A stretch of 64,000 bases of DNA from JACRCT01 sp036504155 (GCA_036504155.1 DASXVQ010000003.1:1-64000), one strand, 5' to 3'; counted from the first letter of the stretch, positions 34,996 through 43,811 are shown. Numbers and translations are program-made. Notes: generated by a model from the sequence alone, not told the origin.

Positions 34996-36432
34996 ATGGC
35001 AGTCGTTCCTGTCGTGATGCCGCGTCTGGGCGAGTCGGTGGTCGAGGCGACGCTCTCGAAGTGGCTGGTCAAGCCGGGCGACAGCGTCCAGGCCGACCAG
35101 ACCATCGCCGAGGCCTCCACCGACAAGGCCGACACCGAGTTGCCTTCGCCGGCGGCCGGCAAGATCACCAAGCTGCTCGTCTCCGAGGGACAGACCGTCG
35201 CCATCGGCACGCCGATCGCGGAGATCGACACGGCGGCCGCGGGCGCCGCGGTCTCGGCCGTCGCGCCGGCGCCCGTCGCCAAGGCTCCCGCCATCGAGCC
35301 GTCGAGGAAGACCGAGGCCGCGCCGGAGAAGGAGCTGGAGCTCCCTTCGGCGCCGGTCTACACGCCCCCGCCCGCGGCCAAGCGCACGCCTTCGGCTCCC
35401 AGGCCCCCGCCCGCCAGGCCCGTCGCCGCGCCGCTGCCCGCGGTGGGCGCCGGCGGGAAGCGATCCTCCCCGCTCGTGCGCCGCATGGCCCGCGATTACC
35501 ACGTCGATCTCTCGCTGGTGCCCGGCACCGGCGCCGGCGGCCGCGTCAACAAGCGCGACTTCCTCGACTGGCTGGAGAAGCGCGCGCCGGGCTCGCCGAC
35601 GGTCTCCGTGCCGGACAGGCCCGCAGGCCTGCCGCCGGACGGGCACGGAGGCCTGCCGCCGGACAGGCACGGAGGCCTGCCGCTCCCGATCCAAGGTGCG
35701 CAGGCGCCGATGAAGACCTACAAGCCGCCCGAGTACCGGCCGCTGCCCGGCGACGAGGTGCTGCCGTTCACGCGGCGCCGCCGGCTCATCGCCGAGCACA
35801 TGGTCTACAGCAAGCACACCTCGCCGCACGTCTTCTGCCTGGCCGAGATCGACATGCACAAGGTCGACGCGGCGCGGAAGGCCTCGGCCAAGGCGGGCAA
35901 GCCGGTGAGCTTCCTGGCCTACGTCGCGGCCGCGGTGGTGCGGGCCATCAAGGACGTGCCGGTGGTCAACGCCACGGTGCTGCCGGACGCCTACGCCATC
36001 CACAAGGTGGTGAACCTAGGCATCGCCGTCGACACCCCCGAGGGCCTGGTGGTCCCGGTGCTGCACGGCGCGCAGGACCTCGACCTCGCCGGCTTCACCA
36101 AGGCCGTGGCCGAGTCGGCGGAGAAGGCGCGCAGCGGCAAGCTCACCGCCGACGACCTCTCCGGCGGGACGCTGACCCTGTCCAACCCCGGCCTGAAGGG
36201 GAACACCTGGGGCGCGGCGGTCATCAACCAGCCGCAGGTGGCCATCCTGCGCATGGGGTCCATCGTGAAGCGGCCGGTGGTGGCGCCGCTCAACGGCGAG
36301 GACACCATCGTCATCCGGCCGATCATGCAGCTGGTGCTCTCCTACGATCACCGCATCATCGACGGCGTCGCGGCGAACTCGTACCTGTTCCGGGTGCGCG
36401 AGCTGCTCGAGTCGCCGGAGCTGCTGGGCTAG
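34996..36432 (+). CDS. dihydrolipoamide acyltransferase (E2) of a 2-oxoacid dehydrogenase
   Basis: A 478-residue E2. A lipoyl domain is at 1-80, with lipoyl-Lys44 in STDKADTELP. A Pro/Ala/Lys-rich linker follows, then a peripheral subunit-binding domain at about 155-195 (SSPLVRRMARDYHVDLSLVPG cut at the first 20 residues, ending RVNKRDFLDWLE). A second linker at about 206-230 is made of three 8-residue repeats (DRPAGLPP, DGHGGLPP, DRHGGLPL). The catalytic domain has FTRRRRLIAEHM, TLTLSNPG and the active-site SYDHRIIDG near the end. There is no E3 gene nearby. The second linker repeats coincide with an intergenic DNA repeat. Confidence 0.92.
   Translation: MAVVPVVMPRLGESVVEATLSKWLVKPGDSVQADQTIAEASTDKADTELPSPAAGKITKLLVSEGQTVAIGTPIAEIDTAAAGAAVSAVAPAPVAKAPAIEPSRKTEAAPEKELELPSAPVYTPPPAAKRTPSAPRPPPARPVAAPLPAVGAGGKRSSPLVRRMARDYHVDLSLVPGTGAGGRVNKRDFLDWLEKRAPGSPTVSVPDRPAGLPPDGHGGLPPDRHGGLPLPIQGAQAPMKTYKPPEYRPLPGDEVLPFTRRRRLIAEHMVYSKHTSPHVFCLAEIDMHKVDAARKASAKAGKPVSFLAYVAAAVVRAIKDVPVVNATVLPDAYAIHKVVNLGIAVDTPEGLVVPVLHGAQDLDLAGFTKAVAESAEKARSGKLTADDLSGGTLTLSNPGLKGNTWGAAVINQPQVAILRMGSIVKRPVVAPLNGEDTIVIRPIMQLVLSYDHRIIDGVAANSYLFRVRELLESPELLG
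35613..35684 (+). repeat. three tandem 24-bp REP-like units inside the E2 coding sequence
   Basis: Units start at 35613, 35637 and 35661. The consensus is GGACAGGCACGGAGGCCTGC plus CGCC. Each is 24 bases, so the reading frame is kept and the units encode 8-residue repeats. The last unit shares 21 bases exactly with the intergenic copy at 34918. Confidence 0.9.
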
Positions 36433-36599
36433 CCGGCTCGGACTCTCGCGGGCATCGCCCCCGACCCGCCTGGAGGCGAGCTTCCGGGCGCCCTTCCGTC
36501 CGCATCCCCTCGCCTTCCCTGCCGCCTCCGCGCCGCTGCCCTAGCTTGCGGAGGAACGGGCCCGCGGAGAGCCGGGGTCTGCCGGGAGGTCTGCCGACG

Positions 36600-37004
36600 A
36601 TGCGAACGACGAGCTGGGCAACGGGTCTTCTGGCGGCCTTCCTGGCGTTCACGGGCGCGACGGGCTGCGCGACCTCCAGCGCCCCCGGCCCCGGCGCAGG
36701 CGCGCCCGCGAGCGGGTACACCGACCGCGGCGCGGTGAGCCACCTGGCGGGCACCGTCCCCGACGTCGCCGAGCGCGCGGAGAAGGTCCTGCGGAGCCAG
36801 GGCATCACCATCGCCACGTCCATGGCGGGCGGCGCCGGCTACTCGCGCGTCCTGGAGGGCGTGAAGGGCGGCGCGACGGTGCGCATCACCATGACCCGCG
36901 AGGCCCCGGACGTCACGCGGGTCGAGGTCCTGGCGCAGAAGAAGCCCACCGAGTGGGACAAGGGCTACGCCAACAAGCTGCTCCAGGACATCGCGCGGGC
37001 GTAG
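36600..37004 (+). CDS. small lipoprotein, DUF3568-like, paralogue 1
   Basis: A 134-residue lipoprotein with lipobox GATGC (about residue 23). The mature part has the features shared by the three tandem paralogues: YTDRGAVSHLAG, AEKVLRSQGITIATS, SRVLEGVKGGATVRITM, VEVLAQKKPTEWDKGYA. This layout matches small envelope proteins of the DUF3568 type; the role is unknown. The start ATG at 36600 has GGGAGG upstream. It is the most diverged of the three copies. Confidence 0.78.
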   Translation: MRTTSWATGLLAAFLAFTGATGCATSSAPGPGAGAPASGYTDRGAVSHLAGTVPDVAERAEKVLRSQGITIATSMAGGAGYSRVLEGVKGGATVRITMTREAPDVTRVEVLAQKKPTEWDKGYANKLLQDIARA

Positions 37005-37098
37005 TCCGCGACGCCTGCCCCGTTCCTGCCACGCCCGCGCCGTGGCCGTAGTTTTCTCGGAGAGGGCGCTTCGGCGCCCGCCGAGAGGGCGGCCATCG

Positions 37099-37491
37099 AT
37101 GCGAGGGACGAGCGGGGCGATGGGTCTTGGGTTGGCGCTGATGGTGTGGTTGGGCGCGGCCGGGTGCGCGACGAGCACGGGCGCGTCGGCTGGCGTCGCG
37201 TACACCAAACGCGGGGCCGAGACCGAGGTGCCGGGCGAGGTCGACGCCGTCGAGCAGCGCGCCCAGGTGGCCCTGCACGACCAGGGCATCACGGTCGCCG
37301 CGTCCCAGACCTCTCCGGCGGCGGCCGAGCGCGTGCTCGAAGGGATGAAGGGCGACGTGACCGTCACCGTCACCATCACGAAGACGGACGACGAGGCCTT
37401 CACGCACGTCGAGGTCGTGGCCCAGAAGAACCCCGTCGAATGGGACAAGGACCTCGCCCGGCGGATCGCCCAGCAGATCGCCGCGGCCTGA
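37099..37491 (+). CDS. small lipoprotein, DUF3568-like, paralogue 2
   Basis: A 130-residue lipoprotein, lipobox GAAGC. Shared blocks are YTKRGAETEVPG, VEQRAQVALHDQGITVAAS, ERVLEGMKGDVTVTVTI and HVEVVAQKNPVEWDKDLA. It starts at ATG 37099, whose leader (GAGAGGGCGGCCATCG) is nearly the same as that of the third copy (GGAGGGCGGCCAACG), which shows that the duplication included upstream DNA. An earlier ATG at 37042 would put Arg-rich sequence before the signal peptide, so I did not use it. Confidence 0.8.
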   Translation: MRGTSGAMGLGLALMVWLGAAGCATSTGASAGVAYTKRGAETEVPGEVDAVEQRAQVALHDQGITVAASQTSPAAAERVLEGMKGDVTVTVTITKTDDEAFTHVEVVAQKNPVEWDKDLARRIAQQIAAA

Positions 37492-37609
37492 GCTTCACAG
37501 ACCAGCGCTCGACGAGCTTCTCCCGCGCCTGCCCCACGCGGGGCTCGGTCGTAGCTTCCTGGAGAGCGGACTTCGGGTGCTCCGGCGCCCGGCGGGAGGG
37601 CGGCCAACG

Positions 37610-38011
37610 ATGCGCGGGACGATTCGGACGATCGGTCTTGGGGTGGCGCTGGCGGCGTCCCTGGGCGCGACCGGGTGCTGGACCGCCGCGGCGGCTGGGG
37701 CGGGCGCGGTCGCGGGCGTCGCCTACACCAACCGCGGGGCGGAGACCGAGGTGAACGGCAGCGTGGCCCAGGTCGAGAAGCGCGCCCAGAAGGTGCTGGA
37801 GCAGCAGGGCATCGCCATCGCCGCGTCCAAGGTCGAGGCCGGGGGCTCCAAGCGCGTGCTCGAAGGCAAGCACGGCGACCTGAACGTCACGATCACCATG
37901 GTGGGGACCACCGAAAGCCAGACGCACGTCGAGGTCGTGGCCCAGAAGAACCCGGTGCAGTGGGACAAGGACTACGCCAAGCAGCTCGCCCAGAACATCG
38001 CCAAGGCGTGA
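37610..38011 (+). CDS. small lipoprotein, DUF3568-like, paralogue 3
   Basis: A 133-residue lipoprotein, lipobox GATGC followed by a short Ala/Gly stretch. It shares YTNRGAETEVNG, VEKRAQKVLEQQGIAIAAS, KRVLEGKHGDLNVTITM and HVEVVAQKNPVQWDKDYA with paralogue 2 and is closest to it. All three genes point the same way, with gaps of 94 and 118 bases. Each has a TAG(C/T)TT-containing block 50-65 bases before its start (36542, 37050, 37552), a possible shared promoter element. Confidence 0.8.
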   Translation: MRGTIRTIGLGVALAASLGATGCWTAAAAGAGAVAGVAYTNRGAETEVNGSVAQVEKRAQKVLEQQGIAIAASKVEAGGSKRVLEGKHGDLNVTITMVGTTESQTHVEVVAQKNPVQWDKDYAKQLAQNIAKA

Positions 38012-38027
38012 TCCGCGCGCCGCTCGC

Positions 38028-39128
38028 TCACCTGTCGATCCGCGCGCCCGGGAAGTACTTGCCGAGGATCTCCCGGTAGCCCTTTCCCTTCTTGGCCAGC
38101 GCGGCGGCGCCCCACTGGCACAGCCCGACTCCATGGCCCAGGCCGCGGCCCCTGAACCGGACGCTGCCGCCCGAGTCGTCCACTTCGGCGAGCAGGCTCT
38201 TGAGCTTGTGCCAACCCACCGCGCGGCCGACCTTGGACTGCAGCTCCTCGCCGCTCATCCGGGCGCCGAAGGCGCGCACCTCGACGATGCGGCCCGCCCG
38301 GTCCTTGCGCGCGACCTCCAGCGCCCGCCCCTGCGCCGGCAGCCCGAGGGCCCGGGCGAGCTCGTCGCGCGCGATCGAGAAGGTCCAGGCGGCGTCCGGG
38401 GAGGCCGCGCACAGCGGCTTTCCGTGCTCGTCGAGGTCCCCGACGCCCTCGCCCTCGCCGGCCGCCCCTTCGCCGAAGACGTCGCGGGCGCTGCTGGTGG
38501 CTCCGCCGCAGCTCGAGTGGAACCACGCCGGCGCCAGAGCGCCCTTCCTCTTCAGCACCTGCCCTCGCGTCGCTTCGACGGCCTTGCGGCTGGCTTCGTC
38601 CTCGGCCAGGACCCCGGGGTAGACCTGGCAGTGCGCCAGGTCGCACAGGTCGAAGCCGTCGCCGGCGTGCCGCCCGCGCGAGGCCAGGGCGAACGTGCGC
38701 GACACGACCGCCTGGGCTTCGAGCGCCGGGGCCTGGTCCGTCACCGTCTCGCCGCCCACGACGCTCGCCAGGTACTCCTCGAGCGGCACCTCGTTCACCA
38801 ACTCCACGATCCCGTCGCGCGCCCGCGCCTTCACCACGCCGCGGTAGCCGCGCCGCGCCTCGCCGGTGCGGATCTCGGCGCCCTCCAGCTCGATGAGATC
38901 GCAGGCCGGGCCCTTCTCGATCTGCAGCTTGGCCCCCGCGACGGTGAACCGCAGACCGGGCAGCCGCGGCAACCCGTCGCAGCGCACGGCCATCGCCGTG
39001 GCGACCACCTCGGTGGCCTGGTTGCGCGCCATCACCCGCACGCGAAGCGTCGCCGGGGTCGCTGGAGCCGCCGCGGGCGGCGCCGCCGCGAGGACCGCTG
39101 CCAGCGCGGCGGCGACCGCGCCGGTCAC
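38028..39128 (-). CDS. SpoIID/LytB domain protein
   Basis: A 366-residue exported protein with the SpoIID fold, known in sporulating bacteria as a lytic transglycosylase that removes peptidoglycan side-stripped glycan, and found widely in other phyla as a cell-wall enzyme or amidase enhancer. A signal peptide covers residues 1-21. Seen motifs: VPLEEYLASVVGGE (with the catalytic-type Glu), ALEAQAVVSRTFAL, CDLAHCQVYPG, AWFHSSCGGATSS and GRGLGHGVGLCQWGA. In the sporulation protein the catalytic residue is an Asp/Glu in the first motif. Its stop is only 16 bases from the convergent lipoprotein gene. Confidence 0.88.
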   Translation of the reverse strand: MTGAVAAALAAVLAAAPPAAAPATPATLRVRVMARNQATEVVATAMAVRCDGLPRLPGLRFTVAGAKLQIEKGPACDLIELEGAEIRTGEARRGYRGVVKARARDGIVELVNEVPLEEYLASVVGGETVTDQAPALEAQAVVSRTFALASRGRHAGDGFDLCDLAHCQVYPGVLAEDEASRKAVEATRGQVLKRKGALAPAWFHSSCGGATSSARDVFGEGAAGEGEGVGDLDEHGKPLCAASPDAAWTFSIARDELARALGLPAQGRALEVARKDRAGRIVEVRAFGARMSGEELQSKVGRAVGWHKLKSLLAEVDDSGGSVRFRGRGLGHGVGLCQWGAAALAKKGKGYREILGKYFPGARIDR

Positions 39129-39224
39129 TTCCCGGGCCCCGGGCTCTCGAAGAGCTGAAGGCGCGCGCGCCGCACGACCGCGGGTCCCCGTTCGCCGATC
39201 ATCCCGGCCTCCTGCCGAAGCCCA

Positions 39225-39605
39225 CTACTTCGGCGGGGCGAAGTAGGTCTTGGCGAAGGCCGCCAGCTGGCGCTCCGTCGGGTGGTCGAGCGTGTGGACC
39301 CCGATGACCTCGCGGTCCAGCTCGGGCGCCTTGCGCTTCAGGTACTTCGAGAGCTCGACCTTCGCCGTCGACGGGCCGCACAGGGCGAGCGGGCCGAAGC
39401 CGCGCAGGGCTTGGGCCACGGCCGCGTAGAAGCGCTCGTGGCTGTGCTCGTTGCGCCGGCCGCTCGCCATGGGCTTGTTCGGGCCGCGGGCGTCTTCCTC
39501 GTCCGCGGGAAGCGCCAGCGTGACGGTGCGCACGACCGCGCCGTCGGCGGAGCAGAGCCGCGCTTCCTGGTGATCGATCCACAGAAGTATCGGGGTCTTG
39601 GGCAT
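39225..39605 (-). CDS. eRF1-like (BaeRF-type) translational machinery protein
   Basis: A 126-residue cytoplasmic protein. LLWIDHQEARLC at the start, RRNEHSHERFYAAVAQAL in the middle and LALCGPSTAKVELSKYL with GVHTLDHPTERQLAAFAKTYF at the end match a family of small bacterial proteins annotated as translational machinery proteins, related to the central domain of eukaryotic release factor 1 and Dom34. They may act on stalled ribosomes, but function is not settled. The start ATG at 39605 is the first residue of the fold; the longer upstream frame is Arg/Ala-rich and rejected. Confidence 0.7.
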   Translation of the reverse strand: MPKTPILLWIDHQEARLCSADGAVVRTVTLALPADEEDARGPNKPMASGRRNEHSHERFYAAVAQALRGFGPLALCGPSTAKVELSKYLKRKAPELDREVIGVHTLDHPTERQLAAFAKTYFAPPK

Positions 39606-39726
39606 GGCCCCCAGCCTAGCCGCACCGCGCCTGCCGGGACACTGGTCCCTGGACCGTGGCTTGTTCGCCGCCCGGCGCGGTGCGAGTCTCCGCCGACCCC
39701 ACCCGCGGCAAACAGGAGACGAACTC

Positions 39727-40299
39727 TTGACCACGACGCGACTGACGCTGGGCCTCGCTGCGCTGTTCTCCACCCTGCTGCTGACCGGCTGCGGCCCGAG
39801 CTGGAAGGTGCTGCGCGCCAGCGGACCGCCGTCGGCGCTCGCCGCGGCCAAGGACGTGGCGGTGGCCTACGACTACAGCCAGATGCAGGTCGAGGGCCGC
39901 CCCGAGCAGGAGTGGGTCGCGACGAAGACCGCCCAGGAGCCGAACTACCCGACCACCTGGACCGATCTGAAGGCCAAGTTCGAGGGCGCGGTGCTCGAGG
40001 GGCTGCAGAAGGAGTACCCCAGCGCCCACACCGCGCAGGTGGGCGTCGACAGCGTGGTGATGGTCGTCCAGGTCCAGAAGTTCAAGATGGGCAAGTTCAT
40101 CCCCTTCGTGCTCCCGCCAACCGTGATCGAGGCTTCGCTCATCTGGCAGGTCGGCGGCCAGCCCACCGACGAGATCTCGCTGGTGCGCCAGTTCCCGTCG
40201 TCCATCTACAACCCGTCGGTCTTCACGCACATCGGGCCGGTGGGACAGGCCATCGGCCACGCCGGCGGCAAGTACTTGGCACAGACGCAGGGACGCTAG
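39727..40299 (+). CDS. putative lipoprotein
   Basis: A 190-residue lipoprotein; lipobox LLTGC at about residue 20. It starts with TTG at 39727 after AGGAG. The mature part has the phrases AKDVAVAYDYSQMQVEG, WTDLKAKFEGAVLEGL, VVMVVQVQKFKMGKFIP and LIWQVGGQPTDEISLVRQFPS. This layout is like that of DUF4410-type or similar small envelope proteins, in which the strands form a beta-sandwich, but I cannot name a family with confidence. A copy of the 240-bp repeat begins at the base after its stop. Confidence 0.75.
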   Translation: MTTTRLTLGLAALFSTLLLTGCGPSWKVLRASGPPSALAAAKDVAVAYDYSQMQVEGRPEQEWVATKTAQEPNYPTTWTDLKAKFEGAVLEGLQKEYPSAHTAQVGVDSVVMVVQVQKFKMGKFIPFVLPPTVIEASLIWQVGGQPTDEISLVRQFPSSIYNPSVFTHIGPVGQAIGHAGGKYLAQTQGR

Positions 40300-40540
40300 G
40301 ACGAGGTGCCCCAAGTTCCGGGATGTGCCGTCCCGTAAGAGCCGGCGACTGAAGTCGCGCCTGATATTGCGATGCCCGCCTTCGCGGGCTGCAGTGGCCT
40401 CGGGTCGCGAAGTCGGGAACCTGAGCTTCAGAAGTGCGAAGACCTGAACCCGGGCGCCCTTGTCGTCGCCCATGACATCCGTCGCCACCTGGTCCGCGAA
40501 GGCGGACCTCGAAACGTCAGGCGCGACTTCAGTCGCCGGC
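40300..40540 (+). repeat. ~240-bp two-hairpin repeat, copy 2
   Basis: It starts at the base after a stop codon with GACGAGGTGCCCC. Inside lie exact inverted ends: GCCGGCGACTGAAGTCGCGC+CTGA and its reverse complement at 40517-40540. Each is followed on the inner side by a GCGGGC- or GCGGACC-type hairpin. The right end is followed by TTTTTC, so it may also stop transcription. Nearly identical, inverted, to 7882-8135. The rest of 40541-40596 has no content. Confidence 0.9.
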
Positions 40541-40596
40541 TTTTTCAGGGCGGCGTAACCCGGTACTAGGACGCAGCCAAGCCGGCGAGCGCCGCC

Positions 40597-41562
40597 TCAG
40601 GGCCCGGCGCCATCGCGCAGACGGTCGAGCGCTTCCTCGACCGTCTTGCAGGCCCCGGACAGCTCCGTGACGCTGCGCGCCCCGCCCAGGAACTTCTCGC
40701 AGGTGGCCTTCCCGAGGCCGGCGACGCAGGCGTCCATCGCCTTGCGCGTGACCTTGGTCTGCCCCTCGAGCTTGGCGCACTGGTCGGCGACCTCGTCGTC
40801 GCAGGTCTTGGCGCCCGGCTCCCAGGGCATGCACCGGCGGACCAGGCCGCATAGCGCGCGCATCGACTCCGTGCAGACGCTCTCGTTGCCGACGGCGTTC
40901 GGATCCTCGGGGGGCTTGCCCGCGTTGGCGCCGACGACGACCTTGCGGTCGGCCTGGGCCAGCTCGGCGAGGGCCTTGGCGCGCTCCTGCGCGGCGACCT
41001 TGGCCTTGGCCAGCTTCTCCTGCGCGGCCTTGGACTCGGCGGCCTTCGCCGGGACCTTGGAGTAGAGGCTGACCGCCAGCTCCGGCTCGCCTTCCTGCAT
41101 CGCCAGGTCCGCGCGGGCGACGAGGGCCCGCCCGTTGGTCGGCGAGAGCAGCACGGCCTTCTCATAGGCGCTCGCCGCGGCCGCGCCCTGCTTGAGCTTG
41201 AGGTTGGCGTCCCCGGCCGCGAGCCAGGCCTCGACCGTGGGGTCGAGCTGCGCGGACTTCTCGGCGCAGGCCACGGACAGCGCGAGGTCGTCGCGGAGCG
41301 CCCGGCTCGCCTCCATCAGCGCGGCGGCGACGGCCTTGCGGTCCGCGTCCTTGTAGTCGGCCGCCTTGGCCGCGGAGAAGCGCAGGTACAGCTCGTCCCA
41401 GGCCTTCTTGCCGGCGAGCTGCCTCGCCTCGGCAGCCGCGGGCGGGGACGCGGTCGCCGGAGACGAAGCCGGAGAGGGTGCAGGAGCGGGAGCCGCAGCA
41501 GCCGATGGCGGGGCGGCAGACAGGACGAACGCCAGCGCGGCGGCGCCCAGGACAGGCATCAT
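40597..41562 (-). CDS. exported TPR-containing protein
   Basis: A 321-residue protein with a signal peptide (residues 1-23) and an Ala/Pro-rich segment. Residues 45-200 form TPR-like helices (EAWLAAGDANLKLKQGAAAASAYEKAVLLSP is the clearest unit). The C-terminal 110 residues hold six Cys (CTESMRALCGLVRRC, KTCDDEV, DACVAGLGKATCEKF), suggesting disulfide bonds and a periplasmic or outer location. Two ATG codons in a row mark the start; the first is used. No operon partner. Confidence 0.82.
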   Translation of the reverse strand: MMPVLGAAALAFVLSAAPPSAAAAPAPAPSPASSPATASPPAAAEARQLAGKKAWDELYLRFSAAKAADYKDADRKAVAAALMEASRALRDDLALSVACAEKSAQLDPTVEAWLAAGDANLKLKQGAAAASAYEKAVLLSPTNGRALVARADLAMQEGEPELAVSLYSKVPAKAAESKAAQEKLAKAKVAAQERAKALAELAQADRKVVVGANAGKPPEDPNAVGNESVCTESMRALCGLVRRCMPWEPGAKTCDDEVADQCAKLEGQTKVTRKAMDACVAGLGKATCEKFLGGARSVTELSGACKTVEEALDRLRDGAGP

Positions 41563-41764
41563 CTGGAACCTCCGTGAGGCCGGAGTCTACACGCCCCGGG
41601 CCGGCCCGAGGCTTCCCGCGGACGAAGGCCTGCCAGGCCGGGCTCCCAGGGAGCAGGACATCGCCGACCCCGGACGGGCCGCGGTGGATCGACTCGAGGT
41701 TCTTCCCCGTTCGCCCTTTGGTGCGACAATGGCGCGCCCAACCGGCCGGAGCCCCTACCCCGCC

Positions 41765-42631
41765 ATGCGTGCCCTCCTCCTCCTCCTCGCGGTGCTCGCC
41801 GTCCTGCCCGCCTGCCCCGCGTCCGAGCCCTCGTGCCGCGGCGAGTGCGTGACCTCGCGGGCCGAGTGCCTCGGCTCCGTCTGCACTTCGGGGAAGGTCT
41901 GCGCCGACGACGCGGGCTGCTTCTGCCCGGCGGGCACCGAGCTCTGCGGCACCTCCTGCGTCGACCTCGGCTTCTACGCGAGCGACCCCTACAACTGCGG
42001 CGGGTGCCTGAGGGCCTGCGGCCCGGGGCAGCGCTGCGAGGCCGGCCTGTGCGTCGCCACCTGCAGCCAGGGCAAGACCGAGTGCGGCGCAAGCTGCGCC
42101 GACCCGAGCTGGGACCTGCTCCACTGCGGGGCGTGCGGCGCCAGCTGCGGCCTCACCGAGTCCTGCGCCAACGGGCGCTGCCGGTGCGCGCCGACCGAGA
42201 TGCGCTGCGGCGAGCGCTGCACCGACCTGCTGTCCGACGCGGAGAACTGCGGCGAGTGCGGCCTGGCCTGCGCGCCGGGGGCGTACTGCCTTCGAGGCGC
42301 CTGCGGCTGCCCGATCGGCACGCTGTGCCCCGGCAAGTGCGTCGAGCTCGACCGCGACCCGGCGCACTGCGGCGAGTGCGGCAGGGCCTGCGCCCAGGGC
42401 GAGCGCTGCAACAAGGGCTCGTGCGAGAAGGACTGCCCCGGCCTGCTCCTCTGCGGCGGCGCCTGCGTCGATTCGCTGACCGACAAGAAGAACTGCGGCG
42501 CCTGCCGCATCGAGTGCCCGGGGAACCAGGACTGCCGCCACGGCTACTGCGCCTGCGGGCTCACCGACGTCGACTGCGGCACCTGGTGCTGCCCGACGGG
42601 CACGACCTGCGACGACGGCGGGTGCCTGTAG
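41765..42631 (+). CDS. cysteine-rich lipoprotein with Stig1-like repeats
   Basis: A 288-residue lipoprotein with lipobox VLPAC (about residue 17). Repeats of about 40 residues follow, with the pattern CGxxCxDLxxDxxNCGxCGxxCxxGxxCxxGxC (for example LLSDAENCGECGLACAPGAY), related to the stigma-specific Stig1 module. There are about six units. It starts at ATG 41765; an in-frame ATG 12 codons upstream is possible. It is predicted at the cell surface. No enzyme motif is present. Confidence 0.8.
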   Translation: MRALLLLLAVLAVLPACPASEPSCRGECVTSRAECLGSVCTSGKVCADDAGCFCPAGTELCGTSCVDLGFYASDPYNCGGCLRACGPGQRCEAGLCVATCSQGKTECGASCADPSWDLLHCGACGASCGLTESCANGRCRCAPTEMRCGERCTDLLSDAENCGECGLACAPGAYCLRGACGCPIGTLCPGKCVELDRDPAHCGECGRACAQGERCNKGSCEKDCPGLLLCGGACVDSLTDKKNCGACRIECPGNQDCRHGYCACGLTDVDCGTWCCPTGTTCDDGGCL

Positions 42632-42703
42632 CCGCCGGAGTCCGCGGGACGCCGCCGCGGGTTGACGGCGGTGCCGCCTTCGCCAACCATCCGGCCCCCA
42701 CCG

Positions 42704-43681
42704 ATGCGCATCGTGATCGTCAGCCCGGCGCTTCCAGGCGCCAACAACGGCAACGCCCGCACCGCCTCGCGCTGGCGCCGGATGCTGGCGCCGCTCGGCA
42801 AGGTGCGCCTGGTCCAGCGCTGGCCCGACGGGGCGAGCGCCGAAGGCGACGAGGTGATGCTGGCGCTGCACGCGCGCCGCTCCGCCGAATCGATCGCCGC
42901 CTGGCACTCCCTGCACGGCGCGCGCGGCCTGGCGGTCGTCCTGACCGGGACCGACCTGCACTGCGACCTCGCGGTCGACGAGGCCACCCGGCGCTCCCTC
43001 GGCTTCGCCCAGGCTCTCGTCACGCTCCACCAGCGCGGCGTGCGCTGCCTGCCCGCCATCCACCGGAAGCGGGCGCGCATCCTCCTGCAGTCGGCGACCT
43101 CCCGGCCCGCCCTGGCGAAGAGCCCGCGGCTGCTGCGGGCGGTGATGGTGGGCCACCTGCGCGACGTGAAGTCCCCGGCGACCCTCTTCGAGGCGGCGCG
43201 CCTGCTCGCGGCCCGGACGGACATCCGCATCGACCACATCGGCTCCGCGCTGGACCCGGAGCTCGGCGCGTCGGCGCGGTCCACCATGGCCGGCTGCCCG
43301 GGCTACCGCTGGCTCGGCGGGCTGCCGCACGCGGACGTCCGCCGCCGCACCCAGAGCGCGCACGTCCTGGTCCACGCCAGCAAGGTGGAGGGCGGGGCCC
43401 ACGCGGTCATCGAGGCCATCGTCAGCGGCACGCCGGTGCTCGCCTCGCGCATCGACGGCAACCTCGGCATCCTCGGCGCCGGCTACCCCGGCACCTTCCC
43501 CGTCGGCGACCCCCGCGCGCTGGCGAAGCTGCTGGTGCGCTGCCGAGAGACGCAGGCGGATCCCGACGGGCTGCTCGCCCGACTGCGAGAGGCGATCTCG
43601 CGGCGCGCGCTCCTGTTCGAGCCGGACCGGGAGCGGCGGGCGCTGCGGGCGCTCGTGCGCGAGCTCGCCGCGCCGCCCTGA
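42704..43681 (+). CDS. senB: SenB-like selenosugar synthase family glycosyltransferase (TIGR04348 type)
   Basis: A 325-residue GT-B glycosyltransferase. The N-terminal half has the family signature: MRIVIVSPALPGANNGNART at the start, then SRWRRMLAPLG, the LALHARRSAESIAAWH block, VVLTGTDLHCDL and HRKRARILLQSA. The C-terminal half has VGHLRDVKSPATLFEAARLL, HASKVEGGAHAVIEAI and GTPVLASRIDGNLGILG. These match the TIGR04348 family, which includes SenB, the enzyme that makes a selenosugar from selenophosphate and UDP-sugar on the way to selenoneine. No senA or senC gene is next to it here, so its real substrate is inferred. Confidence 0.75.
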   Translation: MRIVIVSPALPGANNGNARTASRWRRMLAPLGKVRLVQRWPDGASAEGDEVMLALHARRSAESIAAWHSLHGARGLAVVLTGTDLHCDLAVDEATRRSLGFAQALVTLHQRGVRCLPAIHRKRARILLQSATSRPALAKSPRLLRAVMVGHLRDVKSPATLFEAARLLAARTDIRIDHIGSALDPELGASARSTMAGCPGYRWLGGLPHADVRRRTQSAHVLVHASKVEGGAHAVIEAIVSGTPVLASRIDGNLGILGAGYPGTFPVGDPRALAKLLVRCRETQADPDGLLARLREAISRRALLFEPDRERRALRALVRELAAPP

Positions 43682-43689
43682 CGAACCGA

Positions 43690-43811
43690 ACCGCCTATTC
43701 GCCGGCTTGGCGGGCCCCTCGACCTTGATTTCCGCCAGCAGCTTTTCCAGCGCGGCCTTCGCCTTCGCCAGCAGCTCGTCGGCGGTGCCGGCGCGGAAGG
43801 TCTCGGTGCCG
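43690..43811 (-). pseudogene. possible 3' fragment of a protein gene
   Basis: Read on the minus strand, this stretch gives a coding-like frame (ETFRAGTADELLAKAKAALE, then KLLAEIKVEGPAKPAN) with high GC3, but no start and no in-frame stop before the neighbouring glycosyltransferase end. It directly abuts repeat copy 3. It may be the tail of a lost gene. The family was not recognised. Confidence 0.3.
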
